Of a DNA stretch of 64,000 nucleotides, positions 9,199-18,245 are shown piece by piece; position 1 is the stretch's first letter, and the number at the start of each line of letters is the position of its first letter. The translations under genes were made by a program, and so were the position numbers. Below the pieces are notes generated by a model that worked only from the letters and a program-made list of their open reading frames with translations, was not told where the DNA came from and made no database searches. This stretch comes from Salinicola halimionae (lineage in GTDB: Bacteria > Pseudomonadota > Gammaproteobacteria > Pseudomonadales > Halomonadaceae): positions 195,554 to 259,553 of the forward strand of contig NZ_PZJQ01000004.1 in assembly GCF_003206065.1 (NCBI RefSeq), read 5' to 3'.

Positions 9199-10083
9199 AT
9201 GGCCACCTACGCAATCGGCGATCTGCATGGCTGTTACGCCGAGTTCGAAGCCTTGCTCGAGCGTCTCGATTTCTCGCCCTCGCGGGATCATCTCTGGCTG
9301 GCCGGCGATCTGGTCAACCGTGGCCCCGATTCGCTCGGCTGCCTGCGCAGGAGCGTGGCGCTGGATGGTGCCGCCAGCGTGGTACTTGGCAACCATGATC
9401 TGCATTTGCTGGCGGTGGCCCGTGGTCACGGCAAGCTCAAGCGCCATGACACGCTGACAGCGATTCTCGATGCCCCGGATCGAACCGAGATGCTGGAATG
9501 GCTGCGCCGTCAGCCGCTGATGGTTGCTGATGGTGGGCGAGACCCTGTTGCCCGCGGCTCTATTCAAAATGGCTATGTCGACAGAGACTATGTGATGACC
9601 CACGCCGGGTTGTTGCCGCAGTGGTCGATCGCTAAGGCAAGCGAACTCGCCGCCGAGGCCGAAGCCGTTCTGTGTGGCGATGATGTGGATGATTTTCTGA
9701 GCGTGATGTACGGCAATGTTCCGGCACGATTCACGTCTGATTTGGCCGGTCATGATCGTATCCGAGCCATCATCAACGTCTTCACCCGCATGCGTTTCAT
9801 TGCCGACGACGGCACCCTGGACTTCGCTGCCAAGGAGGGGCTCGACAGCGCCCCGGCGGGCTACGCACCCTGGTTTACCTATCCGCGTAACGGTGACGTT
9901 GTCGGTGGTGATGAGCCCGCGCTGCTTTTCGGCCATTGGGCCGCGTTGGAGGGGCACACCCCAGGGGCCCGGATCGACGTGGAAGCTCTGGATACCGGTT
10001 GCGTATGGGGTGGTACTTTGACCGCTATCGACCTTGCCAGCGGCGAACGCATCGAAGTACTTGCCAGCGCTGTCGGTCGCTGA
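9199..10083 (+). CDS. apaH: Symmetrical bis(5'-nucleosyl)-tetraphosphatase (ApaH)
   Basis: Cleaves Ap4A to two ADP; in E. coli it also removes Np4 caps from RNA (family knowledge). The calcineurin-like metallophosphatase motifs are visible: GDLHG with D8 and H10, GDLVNRG with D37, GNHD with N65 and H66, and THAG in the middle. Length 294 aa is slightly longer than E. coli. A strong hairpin terminator follows directly. Confidence 0.95.
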   Translation: MATYAIGDLHGCYAEFEALLERLDFSPSRDHLWLAGDLVNRGPDSLGCLRRSVALDGAASVVLGNHDLHLLAVARGHGKLKRHDTLTAILDAPDRTEMLEWLRRQPLMVADGGRDPVARGSIQNGYVDRDYVMTHAGLLPQWSIAKASELAAEAEAVLCGDDVDDFLSVMYGNVPARFTSDLAGHDRIRAIINVFTRMRFIADDGTLDFAAKEGLDSAPAGYAPWFTYPRNGDVVGGDEPALLFGHWAALEGHTPGARIDVEALDTGCVWGGTLTAIDLASGERIEVLASAVGR

Positions 10084-10089
10084 GTTGCC

Positions 10090-10119
10090 CGGGCTGTTTC
10101 GCCCAGCCCGACCTTTTTT
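10090..10119 (+). terminator. Rho-independent terminator after apaH
   Basis: Stem CGGGCTG (10090-10096) pairs with CAGCCCG (10104-10110) and is followed by a run of six T at 10114-10119. It lies six bases after the apaH stop and closes the lptD-apaH operon. Confidence 0.8.
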
Positions 10120-10133
10120 AGCTCAGGGGTCAG

Positions 10134-10196
10134 TCTATTTCGTTTCGGGCCTCACCTATTTCATCCCGAGCCCCCTCTATCTTGTCCCGAGCCCAA
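10134..10196. repeat. Three 21-bp tandem repeats upstream of glpE
   Basis: Three consecutive imperfect copies of exactly 21 bases (10134-10154, 10155-10175, 10176-10196), each starting YCTATYT and carrying a TTTCGGGCC or TCCCGAGCC core. They fill the gap between the apaH terminator and the glpE ribosome site (AGGAGTG). Confidence 0.75.
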
Positions 10197-10210
10197 TCCA
10201 GGAGTGATCC

Positions 10211-10537
10211 ATGACCCAGTCCTTCGAACATCTCGACCCGACGACGCTGGCGCAATGGCTGAGCGAAGGGCGCTCGCTGCAGCTGGTCGATATTCGCGAC
10301 CCGTTGAGCTTTGCGAAAGGCCATATCCCCGGCAGCCGCCATCTCGATAACACCACCGTAGCTGAGCTGGTGGACAAGACGCCCGGCGAGACGCCACTGG
10401 TTGTGGTCTGCTATCACGGCCACTCCAGCCAGCAAGCCGCGAGCTGGCTCGCCGACCAGGGCTTCGACCAGGTCTACAGCCTGGATGGTGGATTCGTGGA
10501 CTGGGAGCATCGCCGGCCCGAAAACGTCGAGCGTTAA
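10211..10537 (+). CDS. glpE: Thiosulfate sulfurtransferase GlpE (single-domain rhodanese)
   Basis: Transfers the sulfane sulfur of thiosulfate to cyanide or a thiol acceptor in the cytoplasm. It is a single rhodanese domain of 108 aa with the active-site loop CYHGHSS at residues 67-73 (C67 carries the persulfide). VDIRDPLSFAKGHIPGSRHL is the typical domain start. The ribosome site AGGAGTG stands 5-6 bases before the ATG. It lies 34 bases before cca. Confidence 0.9.
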   Translation: MTQSFEHLDPTTLAQWLSEGRSLQLVDIRDPLSFAKGHIPGSRHLDNTTVAELVDKTPGETPLVVVCYHGHSSQQAASWLADQGFDQVYSLDGGFVDWEHRRPENVER

Positions 10538-10571
10538 GTTTTTGCCCCGAACTTGACTACGGAGCCAGACG

Positions 10572-11741
10572 ATGAACACGCAACCCGATTCACGTCCCGA
10601 TCCTCGTCTCAGTGGACTGGAAGTCTATCTGGTCGGTGGCGCTGTTCGCGACGCTCGCCTGGGGTGGCCGGTCGGCGATCGCGACTGGGTCGTGGTCGGT
10701 GCGACGCCGGAAATCATGCGTCAACGCGGGTTCAAATCGGTCGGCCGGGATTTCCCGGTCTTTCTGCATCCCGATACCTTTGAGGAATATGCGCTGGCGC
10801 GCACCGAGCGCAAGCACGGCCACGGCTATACCGGATTCGAGATTCACGCCAGCCCCGACGTGACGCTGGAGGCTGACCTCGCGCGGCGCGACTTCACCAT
10901 AAACGCCATGGCCGAGACGCCGGACGGCGAGCTGATCGACCCCTATGGGGGCGCCGCCGATCTCGCCGCCGGACAGCTCAAGCACGTCTCGGCGGCGTTC
11001 GTCGAAGATCCTCTGCGCGTGCTGCGGGCGGCCCGGTTTCTGGCCCGCTATCGCAAACTGGGTTTCACGATCGCCCCGCAAACCCAGGCGCTGATGGGTC
11101 AGCTGGTGGCCAGTGGCGAGATGCGTCATCTGGTCGCCGAACGCGTCTGGACCGAGACACACAAGGCCCTCGGCGAAGCCGACCCCGGCGCCTACTTCGA
11201 GACGCTCGACGACTGCGGGGCACTGGCCGAGCTGATGCCGCCGCTGGCGACGCCGGCACTGGCCGACGTGATTGCCAGGCTCGGTCGCGTGCCGGACGAG
11301 TCCACGACGTCGCAGCAGGCGCTGTGGCGCTGGGCGCGACTCGGCGAGCATCTCGAGGACGTCGAACAGGCCCGGCTCAACGACGCCGTCAAGGCGCCCA
11401 ATGCGTACCGGGATGCCATGCGTCTCGCCGCCCTGTCTCGCCGTTTGCGTCAGCAGTTGGGCGAGGGGCGACCCGCGGCCGAAAGTGATCGCGCCGAAGC
11501 GATCATGACCTGGCTCGACGCCATCGATGCTTGGCGACGGCCGGAGCGGGTGGCGCCGCTGCTGGCCCTGATCGCGCACGACGACGGCGAACTGGCGGAC
11601 GACCTGGCACTGGCCTGGCGGCTGGCCGCGCAGATATTGCCCCAGGCGCTGCTCGACGAAGGCTTTCGCGGGCCAGCGCTTGGCGAGGAGCTTTCACGGC
11701 GGCGTGAGGAAACGGTGCGGGAAGCACTGGGAGCGCGCTAA
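10572..11741 (+). CDS. cca: CCA tRNA nucleotidyltransferase (no HD domain)
   Basis: Adds or repairs the 3' CCA end of tRNAs. The class II polymerase-beta head is clear: YLVGGAVRD, then GDRDWVVVG with the catalytic Dx[18 protein letters not shown] and the [12 protein letters not shown] segment. At 389 aa it ends without the C-terminal HD phosphohydrolase domain found in the E. coli enzyme, as in pseudomonads. An imperfect hairpin terminator follows at 11764. Confidence 0.93.
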   Translation: MNTQPDSRPDPRLSGLEVYLVGGAVRDARLGWPVGDRDWVVVGATPEIMRQRGFKSVGRDFPVFLHPDTFEEYALARTERKHGHGYTGFEIHASPDVTLEADLARRDFTINAMAETPDGELIDPYGGAADLAAGQLKHVSAAFVEDPLRVLRAARFLARYRKLGFTIAPQTQALMGQLVASGEMRHLVAERVWTETHKALGEADPGAYFETLDDCGALAELMPPLATPALADVIARLGRVPDESTTSQQALWRWARLGEHLEDVEQARLNDAVKAPNAYRDAMRLAALSRRLRQQLGEGRPAAESDRAEAIMTWLDAIDAWRRPERVAPLLALIAHDDGELADDLALAWRLAAQILPQALLDEGFRGPALGEELSRRREETVREALGAR

Positions 11742-11763
11742 AGAGAGGCCGACATCGGTAACG

Positions 11764-11800
11764 AAAGCGCTCGCTACGTGATTCACGCAGCGGGCGCTTT
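11764..11800. terminator. Hairpin terminator between cca and gntT
   Basis: Arms AAAGCGC (11764-11770) and GCGCTTT (11794-11800), extended inward by CGCT/AGCG with one offset, lie between two convergent genes. Confidence 0.6.
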
Positions 11801-11847
11801 GCATTCGATTGTCTCGCTTTAGGCGATAGTTTTGGCAATAGGCCGGC

Positions 11848-13194
11848 TTAGAGGAACAACCCGATGATCAGCGACATGACCAGTCCGACCAGGCCGATGA
11901 TGGTTTCCATCACCGTCCAGCTTCTCAGCGTCTGTGCTTCGGTGAGGCCAAAGTAGCGGTTAACCAGCCAGAACCCGGAGTCGTTGACGTGGCTCAGCAC
12001 CGTGGCGCCGGAAGCGATCGAGATCACCAGCAGGCCGAGCACCGGGCCATCGAGATTGAGCGTGGTGATGACCGGCGCCATCAGACCGGCGGCGGTGATC
12101 ATGGCGACCGTGGCCGACCCCTGAATCACGCGCACGGCGGCGGAGATCAGGAACGCCAGCAGAATCGGGGGCAGGGCACTGTCGGCCATGATGTTGCCCA
12201 TCACTTCGCCCACCCCGGAATCGATCAGCACCTGCTTGAACACGCCACCGGCGCCGGTGACCAGAATGATGATGCCGGCCGGCTCCAACGCCTTGGTGGC
12301 AACCTCCATGACCTGTTCACGTGTCATGCCACGGCGTGTTCCAAGCAGGGTAAAGGCAAGCAGCGTGGCCAGCGTCAGTGCCACGAACGGATGGCCCAGG
12401 AACGTCAGGGCTGCCAGTAGCGAGCTGTCGTCCGGGAGGATCAACCCGGAAACGGTGTTGAGCACGATCAGTGCCAGCGGCAGCAAAATGATCGACAGGA
12501 TCAGTTTGAAGCTGGGCAGACCGATGGTATCGATGTCGTTTTTCGGCAGCTCCATGTACTCGGGGATCTGCGCATCGATACGCTTGCCGATCCAGCGGCC
12601 GAATAGCGGGCCGGCGATGATCATGGCCGGCAGACCGGCGATGGCACCGAACAGAATCACGTAACCGAGATCGGCGCCGATCAGCTTGGCGACGGCAATC
12701 GGGCCTGGCGTCGGCGGAATGAACGAGTGCGTCACCGCAAGACCGGCCAGCAGCGGAATGCCGTAATGAAGCAGCGAGCGGCCTGTGCGGCGCGTCAGGG
12801 CATAGATCAAAGGCACCAGGATGATGAACGCCACATCGAGGAAGACCGGGATCGCCACCAGGAAGCCGGTGACGCCCATCGCCCACTGAGAGCGATCTTC
12901 GCCGAATTTATCGAGCAGCGTGCTGGCCAGACGGTCGACACCGCCCGAGACTTCCAGCATCTTGCCGAACATGGCACCCAGGCCGACCACGGTGGCAACG
13001 AAGCCTAGCGTGCCACCCATGCCTTTTTCGACCGTGTCCAGTATCTGGTCGACGTCCATGCCGGTGAACAGTCCGACCAGCCCGCTGACGACGAGCAGGG
13101 CGACGAACGCGTGCAGGCGCAATTTCATGACCAGATAAAGCAGCACGATGATGCTGCCCAGCGCGGCAAGTATCAGGGAAGTGGGGCTATCCAT
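11848..13194 (-). CDS. gntT: Gluconate:H+ symporter (GntP family, GntT-like)
   Basis: Inner-membrane proton symporter for gluconate with 12-14 hydrophobic segments and 448 aa. Family motifs include FVATVVGLGAMFGKMLE, the loop HSFIPPTPGPIA and the C-terminal GSATVAMITAAG and LSHVNDSGFW. The start at 13194 gives MDSPTSLILAALGSI; a longer reading to 13368 adds an unlike leader. The divergent gap to gntK carries a GntR operator at 13288, so it should be induced by gluconate. Confidence 0.9.
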   Translation of the reverse strand: MDSPTSLILAALGSIIVLLYLVMKLRLHAFVALLVVSGLVGLFTGMDVDQILDTVEKGMGGTLGFVATVVGLGAMFGKMLEVSGGVDRLASTLLDKFGEDRSQWAMGVTGFLVAIPVFLDVAFIILVPLIYALTRRTGRSLLHYGIPLLAGLAVTHSFIPPTPGPIAVAKLIGADLGYVILFGAIAGLPAMIIAGPLFGRWIGKRIDAQIPEYMELPKNDIDTIGLPSFKLILSIILLPLALIVLNTVSGLILPDDSSLLAALTFLGHPFVALTLATLLAFTLLGTRRGMTREQVMEVATKALEPAGIIILVTGAGGVFKQVLIDSGVGEVMGNIMADSALPPILLAFLISAAVRVIQGSATVAMITAAGLMAPVITTLNLDGPVLGLLVISIASGATVLSHVNDSGFWLVNRYFGLTEAQTLRSWTVMETIIGLVGLVMSLIIGLFL

Positions 13195-13287
13195 GGCAGT
13201 GAAATCCTTGGTGAGAACAAGCGATGCAAGGACTGGATATACGTCCTTGGTGGCGTTGTGCTTCGCGGTGGAGTTGGAGAAAATGGA

Positions 13288-13301
13288 TGTTACCGGTAAC
13301 A
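13288..13301. promoter_or_regulatory. GntR operator upstream of gntT
   Basis: Perfect palindrome TGTTACCGGTAACA, matching the known GntR/IdnR operator core. It is 94 bases upstream of the gntT start in the divergent gntT/gntK gap. A second copy of its 12-base core lies upstream of gntR. Confidence 0.85.
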
Positions 13302-13591
13302 ATATGATCCCAACAATGCGCCTAAAGATGTAGAGACAAGCCTGGCTGAATTGGTTTAGGGCACACAATCGTCATATTGGTTTCAGGCCCTGAGTTTTCG
13401 AATCGATCGAAGCTGCCTAGCGCTATAGAAGAGAACAGGGATGGAAGGGGGCAGGGATGGAAGACAACAGAAAGAGGAAAGTCGGCGGCGAACCGACATC
13501 AATGACACAGGCATGACGGCCTGTGCAAAAATCATCTATGCATGATTCCCTCATGCATCATTCACACACGTATCAATCGGAAGGCAACGTC
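13302..13591. promoter_or_regulatory. gntT/gntK divergent region, remainder
   Basis: The gap between the two divergent gluconate genes. Apart from the GntR operator it holds an inverted repeat ATGCATGA (13538-13545) and TCATGCAT (13551-13558) in an AT-richer stretch, and an AAGG ribosome site about 13580 for gntK. No second GTTACCGGTAAC copy is seen here. Confidence 0.4.
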
Positions 13592-14125
13592 ATGGACGCA
13601 AAGATGGGTCAGCGCATCGTCGTGATGGGCGTATCGAGCTGCGGCAAGACCGAAGTCGGACAGCGGCTGGCGACCGCACTGGGAGGGCGTTTCCTGGACG
13701 GAGACGACTATCACTCACCGGAAAGTGTCACCAAGATGTCCCAAGGCGAACCTCTTACCGACGACGATCGAGCCGGGTGGCTGCACCGGTTATCGGAGTT
13801 TCTGGCTGAAGCCCAGGCGCAAGGGGAGACGCTGGTCATCGGTTGTTCCGCATTGAAACGTCGTTATCGCGATATCCTTCGAAAAGGGGACGAGGCACTG
13901 ACCTTCGTCCATCTCGCCGGTGATCGCGAGCTGCTGCTGCAGCGCATTCAGTCGCGTCGGGATCACTTCTTCAAGGGCGAAGCGATGCTCGACAGCCAGC
14001 TGGCGACGCTCGAGGCACCGGGCGCTGACGAAGCCGTCACCGTCGATATCACCGGTACCCTCGATCAGGTGGTCAATGAAGCGGTGTTGAAACTCGAGAA
14101 GCGCTTTCTGGCCGCGGAGCGGTAA
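13592..14125 (+). CDS. gntK: Gluconokinase
   Basis: Phosphorylates D-gluconate to 6-phosphogluconate for the Entner-Doudoroff or pentose phosphate route. It is a P-loop kinase with Walker A GVSSCGKT (residues 13-20; more often GVSGSGKS), DGDDYHSPESV and the GCSALKRRYRDILR lid segment. The start at 13592 follows an AAGG site and gives 177 aa; an earlier in-frame ATG at 13523 adds 23 residues unlike the family. It converges with gntR. Confidence 0.9.
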   Translation: MDAKMGQRIVVMGVSSCGKTEVGQRLATALGGRFLDGDDYHSPESVTKMSQGEPLTDDDRAGWLHRLSEFLAEAQAQGETLVIGCSALKRRYRDILRKGDEALTFVHLAGDRELLLQRIQSRRDHFFKGEAMLDSQLATLEAPGADEAVTVDITGTLDQVVNEAVLKLEKRFLAAER

Positions 14126-14161
14126 AACGCCACGCTGTGATCATTGGATTCGAGACATTCG

Positions 14162-15169
14162 TCACAGGCTGCCGCCACGTCGAATCTGGAATCCCAGGTT
14201 CTCGCTGATCGGGGTTGGCGGTGCTCCCTGAAGTCGGGCCAGCAAGCGTGTGGCGATGGTCTCCCCGATACGGCGTCGCGGGGTTACCACCGTCGCCAGT
14301 GGCGGTGAGGTCGCTTCGGTGATGTCCAGGCCGTTGAAGCCTGCCAGCGCCAACTGACCCGGGACGTTCATACGACGTCTCTGACACTCGAACAGCGCCC
14401 CGGCGGCGAGATCGTCGTTGCCGCAGAAGATGCCTTCCAGATCCGGCCAGCGTTCCAGCATCGACGCCAGCATCTCTCCACCCAGCCGGTAAGACGAAGG
14501 ATGGGGCGTCGTCAGGCAGCGCTCGGTCGAGAGTCCCGCCTGTTGCATGGCTGCTTCCCATCCCGCCATACGCAACTGCGCGCGATAATCCATGCGTGCG
14601 CCGAGAAAGCCGACCCGACGATAGCCTTGATCGAGAAACGTTTGCGTCATCGCCTTGCCGGCTTCGTGCTGGTCGAGTCCAACGTTGATGTCCAGCGGCG
14701 TTTCGGTCAGTTCCAGCGTCTCGACCACCGGTACGCGGGCGCGCGTGAGCAGGCGGCGAGCATGATCGGTGTGGCGGGAGCCGGGAAGAATCAGCGCTTC
14801 CACGCCATAGCGCAAATAGGTGTCGATCAGCCGTTCTTCCTCGAGAATCGAGTAGCCGGTGTGGCCAATCAGTACCTGGTAACCGGCTTCACTCAACCCT
14901 TCCTCGATACCTCGCTGAATTTCCGAAAACACCGAATTGGAGAGCGAGGGAATCAGCAGCGCCACGCTGTGCGAGCGGCCGCTGGCCAGCGCGCCGGCGG
15001 AATGATTGGGAATATAGCCGAGCTCGTCGATGGCGGATTCGATCCGTAAACGCAGCGCCGCGGAGACGAGATGGGGCTCACGCAGGGCGCGTGACACCGT
15101 GATCTTGGTGACGCCGACACGTTCGGCAATATGCTGAAGCGTGACGCGCCCTGACGAACGACGCGGCAT
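14162..15169 (-). CDS. gntR: LacI-family gluconate regulator (GntR type)
   Basis: Transcription repressor of the gluconate genes. The LacI helix-turn-helix VTLQHIAERVGVTKITVSRAL is at the N-terminus (residues 9-29), the hinge GYIPNHSAGALASGRS follows, and the rest is a periplasmic-binding-protein-like sensor domain; 335 aa. Its own upstream gap carries a GTTACCGGTAAC site at 15216, so it probably represses itself as well as gntT. Ligand assignment rests on neighbours and the operator. Confidence 0.88.
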   Translation of the reverse strand: MPRRSSGRVTLQHIAERVGVTKITVSRALREPHLVSAALRLRIESAIDELGYIPNHSAGALASGRSHSVALLIPSLSNSVFSEIQRGIEEGLSEAGYQVLIGHTGYSILEEERLIDTYLRYGVEALILPGSRHTDHARRLLTRARVPVVETLELTETPLDINVGLDQHEAGKAMTQTFLDQGYRRVGFLGARMDYRAQLRMAGWEAAMQQAGLSTERCLTTPHPSSYRLGGEMLASMLERWPDLEGIFCGNDDLAAGALFECQRRRMNVPGQLALAGFNGLDITEATSPPLATVVTPRRRIGETIATRLLARLQGAPPTPISENLGFQIRRGGSL

Positions 15170-15215
15170 GGGAGTCCCCGAAAGTCGATGGCCATGATCG
15201 GCTGTTATTGCAATT

Positions 15216-15227
15216 GTTACCGGTAAC
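15216..15227. promoter_or_regulatory. GntR operator upstream of gntR
   Basis: Palindrome GTTACCGGTAAC 47 bases before the gntR start, identical in core to the site upstream of gntT; it points to autoregulation. Confidence 0.82.
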
Positions 15228-15319
15228 TTCGGATCAGATTATCATGCCAGGTTTGACCCTTTCCCTTGGGCCATGGTCGTAGGCATGGCTGTTGGTGAGG
15301 TCAGAAGAAAAGCTCGGAG

Positions 15320-16249
15320 TTAGAAAGACAGCAACAACAGAATCAGCGGCGGTGACAACAGCGACAGCAGAAAGCCGCTGACGATAGCCAGCGGTACACA
15401 GGTGATGCCGCCGTACTGCTGGATCACCGGCAGGCTGACATCCATCGAGGTGGCGCCGGCGTAGCCGATGGCCAGCGGCATCGCGCGACGAATGAACAGC
15501 GGCACCAGCAGGAAGGCCAGCAGTTCCCGCGCCAGATCGTTGAAGAACGCCGCACCGCCGAGAACCGGGCCGAGCTGATCGCCGATCAGGATGCCGGAGA
15601 GCGAATACCAGCCGAATCCTGCCGCCATCGCCATGCCTTCGTTCCAGGGCAGCTGCAGCAGTGGCGCGGCAATCAGCCCCGCCAGCATCGAACTCAGGAA
15701 GACCGTTACCGCGATCGCCAGCCCCAGCCGATTGAGCAGAATCTGGCGCAGCCCGAGGCCGGAATTGCGCAACTGACAGCCGATCAGGAAGAGCAGGACG
15801 TAGAGTGCCCAGGTGGCGAGTGTTTCCGCCAGTGCGGCCGGGCGCCAACCGAGAGCCTGAGCGCCAGCACCAAGGCATACGCCGACTAGCACGACGCCCG
15901 CCAACTGCAACGACCCCATTATTGCCTGCAATTTGCCAGCGGGAGCTGCGCTGTTTTCGCTATTCATCTGCGATTTCCGACGCGCCAGTCGTTGACGCGA
16001 CAACCAGGCCAGCGCCAGCAGGTTGATCGGCGAGATCACCAGAAACAGGACCAGTGCCGTGGACCCGATACGTGAGAGCTGGCCGAGTAGATCCTCGAGC
16101 CCACCCAGGCTGATGCCCATCAACAGCAGGATCACGTAGACCGACGCGCTGACGCCGCGGTCGATCATCTGGCGAAGGCCAGATTGCCGGACCGGAATCA
16201 GGTAGCCCACGATCAGAGGGAGCAGAATCCACAACAGTCCAAGCAGCAT
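15320..16249 (-). CDS. lysO: Lysine exporter LysO (YbjE family)
   Basis: Inner-membrane protein of about 8-10 hydrophobic segments matching the LysO/YbjE family, which exports L-lysine and toxic analogues such as thialysine. The N-terminus MLLGLLWILLPLIVGYLIPV and the loop GWYSLSGILIGDQLGP are characteristic. The start at 16249 was preferred because a GGAG site stands 5 bases upstream; the longer reading from 16291 has no such site. 309 aa. Confidence 0.85.
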   Translation of the reverse strand: MLLGLLWILLPLIVGYLIPVRQSGLRQMIDRGVSASVYVILLLMGISLGGLEDLLGQLSRIGSTALVLFLVISPINLLALAWLSRQRLARRKSQMNSENSAAPAGKLQAIMGSLQLAGVVLVGVCLGAGAQALGWRPAALAETLATWALYVLLFLIGCQLRNSGLGLRQILLNRLGLAIAVTVFLSSMLAGLIAAPLLQLPWNEGMAMAAGFGWYSLSGILIGDQLGPVLGGAAFFNDLARELLAFLLVPLFIRRAMPLAIGYAGATSMDVSLPVIQQYGGITCVPLAIVSGFLLSLLSPPLILLLLSF

Positions 16250-16291
16250 GCCGACTCCAGGCGCGGGATCAAGGGAAAGCGAGCACAACAC

Positions 16292-16320
16292 GAAAACGGA
16301 CGCCGATAAATCGGCGCCCG
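16292..16320 (-). terminator. Terminator after the DUF3108 gene
   Basis: Stem CGGACGCCGA (16297-16306) with TCGGCGCCCG (16311-16320), one mismatch, TAAA loop; read on the minus strand it is followed by TTTT. It separates the DUF3108 gene from lysO. Confidence 0.55.
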
Positions 16321-16394
16321 TGAATGGCTAAAGACTCTAGAGGATACGGGCTGAAGAGGGAAGAAAAGCCAAGCAATTCTTGCTCGCCAGGACG

Positions 16395-17129
16395 TTACGG
16401 TCTTTCGTTTTTGATCCTGTCGGACTTGGAGAGAGTGAGGTCGGTCAGCGTCAGATGGCTGCGTTCCTCGTCTTCACGGACGTAACGCATCTTCAGCAGC
16501 AGACCGGGAATCTCGCGATGGAAGGTAAAGTAGAGATGGCGGTCACGCTTTTCCGGATCCCAGGTGTCCACGGTAACGCCCGGAAAATTACCGGCGGGTG
16601 TCTTGATGTCGGCTTGCTCGATGACGCGATAGTAGAGTGTTTCGGTCTTGCCCTTGTGATTCTGGTAGTCGAGCTCGCAGGGCGAAACCTGCGGGCTGGC
16701 ACAGCGGGCTGCGGGGGCTTTCTGCGACAGCTCGAAAAGTGCCGTCTGGCGGTCCGGCAGTGACTGCAGCTGCGACCGATCCAGATGATATTCGTCGCCG
16801 ATCCCCACCAGCGAATAAGCGCTGGTGTAATCCAGCGCCTGCACGCGATCGCCGTCCAACTGGAAGCGCCCGCGCTCTTCTCCGCTGGCGACCTTGAGGC
16901 TGGCGCTCATGGCGCTCTGCCACACATCGCCGGGATGCGAGTCATTGCCCACGCGCGATAGCTGGTGGGTAATCGTCGCATCCGGCCAGCCGTTGATGTC
17001 GAGCTGATAGTGGGCGGTGAATGGCGTCGGCGCGGCCAACACCGAACCACTCCAGAGAAAAAGGACTGCCAGCATCAGGGTAGTGAAACGGGGTTTGAAA
17101 ACGCTCGTCGGCATCGAAGCTCCGATCAT
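16395..17129 (-). CDS. DUF3108 family exported protein
   Basis: A 244-residue protein with an N-terminal signal sequence (hydrophobic TLMLAVLFLWSGSVLA, cleavage about ALAA) and a beta-rich domain of the DUF3108 type: PFTAHYQLDINGWPDATITHQL and TPAGNFPGVTVDTWDPEKRDRHLYFTF. Function is unknown; a periplasmic or lipid-binding role is possible from the fold type. A second in-frame ATG five codons on is an alternative start. It is followed by a hairpin terminator. Confidence 0.8.
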   Translation of the reverse strand: MIGASMPTSVFKPRFTTLMLAVLFLWSGSVLAAPTPFTAHYQLDINGWPDATITHQLSRVGNDSHPGDVWQSAMSASLKVASGEERGRFQLDGDRVQALDYTSAYSLVGIGDEYHLDRSQLQSLPDRQTALFELSQKAPAARCASPQVSPCELDYQNHKGKTETLYYRVIEQADIKTPAGNFPGVTVDTWDPEKRDRHLYFTFHREIPGLLLKMRYVREDEERSHLTLTDLTLSKSDRIKNERP

Positions 17130-17187
17130 GAAAAGAGGATGCCTCTGAGACGCTAATCATTCGGCCAGGTTCCCCCGGCCGAGCCGC

Positions 17188-18117
17188 TCAATACCCCGCG
17201 TCGGGATCGATGGTCTTGACCGCCTTGCCCTTCGACATCGCATCCAGCGCGTCGGCGACCTGGTCGGCGGCGGCGCCGATCGGGGTCGGTCCGGCCATGT
17301 GCGGGGTGATCAGAATGCGCGGATGGCGCCATAGCGGGCTGTCTGCGGCCAACGGTTCATTCGGGAACGCATCCAGCAGAGCGCCGCGCAGACGACCCTC
17401 GGACTCTCCCACGCCGAGGGCGTCGAGCAGGGCGGGCTCGTCGATCAGCGTGCCGCGACCGGGGTTGATCAGGCTGGCACCGGCGGGGAGCTTGGCCAGA
17501 TTGTCGCGGTCGATGATGTGTCGCGTGGCCGGGGTATCCGGTAGCAGCGTGATCAGCGTCTTGACCTGTCGCAGCAGCGTGTCGAGCCCGTCATCGCCAT
17601 GATGACAGTTGATGCCTTCGATCTTCTTGGGAGAGCGGCTCCAGCCATGGACCGGGTAACCATCGGTAGCGAGAATCTGTGCGACACGGGTTCCGATGGC
17701 GCCGAGACCCAGCACGCCGATCGGCCAGTCGGGCTTGTCGACGACCGGAACCTCGCGCCATTCGCTCGTCGCCTGCTGGCGTCGATAGCGGTCGAAGTCG
17801 CGCTGGAAATGCAGCACGCCGTAGCGCGCGTAGTCGCCGATCAACTCGCCCATACCGGCGTCGCGCAGCTTGACGATGGGGAGCTCGCGGGGCAGCGAGG
17901 GGTTCTGTAAAAGGGCATCCACCCCGGCACCCAGATTGACGATGCCCTTGAGCGCCGTCTGTTCGTCGAAGACCGAGGCTGGCGGCTTCCAGGCGACCAG
18001 GTAATCGACCTGCGGGTTGCCGCTGTCCTTCGCGACGAAAATTTCGGCGGTCGGCAGGCGCTCGCGCAGAATGTGGCGCCATTGCTCGGCATCGTTGTGA
18101 TAGATCAGGACTCGCAT
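17188..18117 (-). CDS. ghrA: Glyoxylate/hydroxypyruvate reductase A
   Basis: Reduces glyoxylate and hydroxypyruvate with NADPH. It is a D-2-hydroxyacid dehydrogenase: Rossmann motif GLGAIG at 137-142, NPGRGTLIDEPALL around the catalytic arginine, and H273 in ILITPHMAGPT as the general acid. The short N-terminal half (IYHNDAEQW) and 309-residue length fit GhrA rather than GhrB or SerA. No clear operon partner; the neighbouring enuR gene reads the same way after a 128-base gap. Confidence 0.88.
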   Translation of the reverse strand: MRVLIYHNDAEQWRHILRERLPTAEIFVAKDSGNPQVDYLVAWKPPASVFDEQTALKGIVNLGAGVDALLQNPSLPRELPIVKLRDAGMGELIGDYARYGVLHFQRDFDRYRRQQATSEWREVPVVDKPDWPIGVLGLGAIGTRVAQILATDGYPVHGWSRSPKKIEGINCHHGDDGLDTLLRQVKTLITLLPDTPATRHIIDRDNLAKLPAGASLINPGRGTLIDEPALLDALGVGESEGRLRGALLDAFPNEPLAADSPLWRHPRILITPHMAGPTPIGAAADQVADALDAMSKGKAVKTIDPDAGY

Positions 18118-18245
18118 CTCGGCTCCGTTGCGGCTCTATTGTTGGCGTTCGCCATCATGGCAGGTTGTCCATGGCGAAAGAAATCGATGCGTGCAGCTTG
18201 GCGGGTTTGCTAATCAGTTGACGCTGTTTGCGCAGCTCGTGGCCT

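Noticed and set aside
10590-11579. Minus-strand open frame opposite cca (329 codons)
   Set aside because: Mirror of the Cca gene; no motif and no independent ribosome site.
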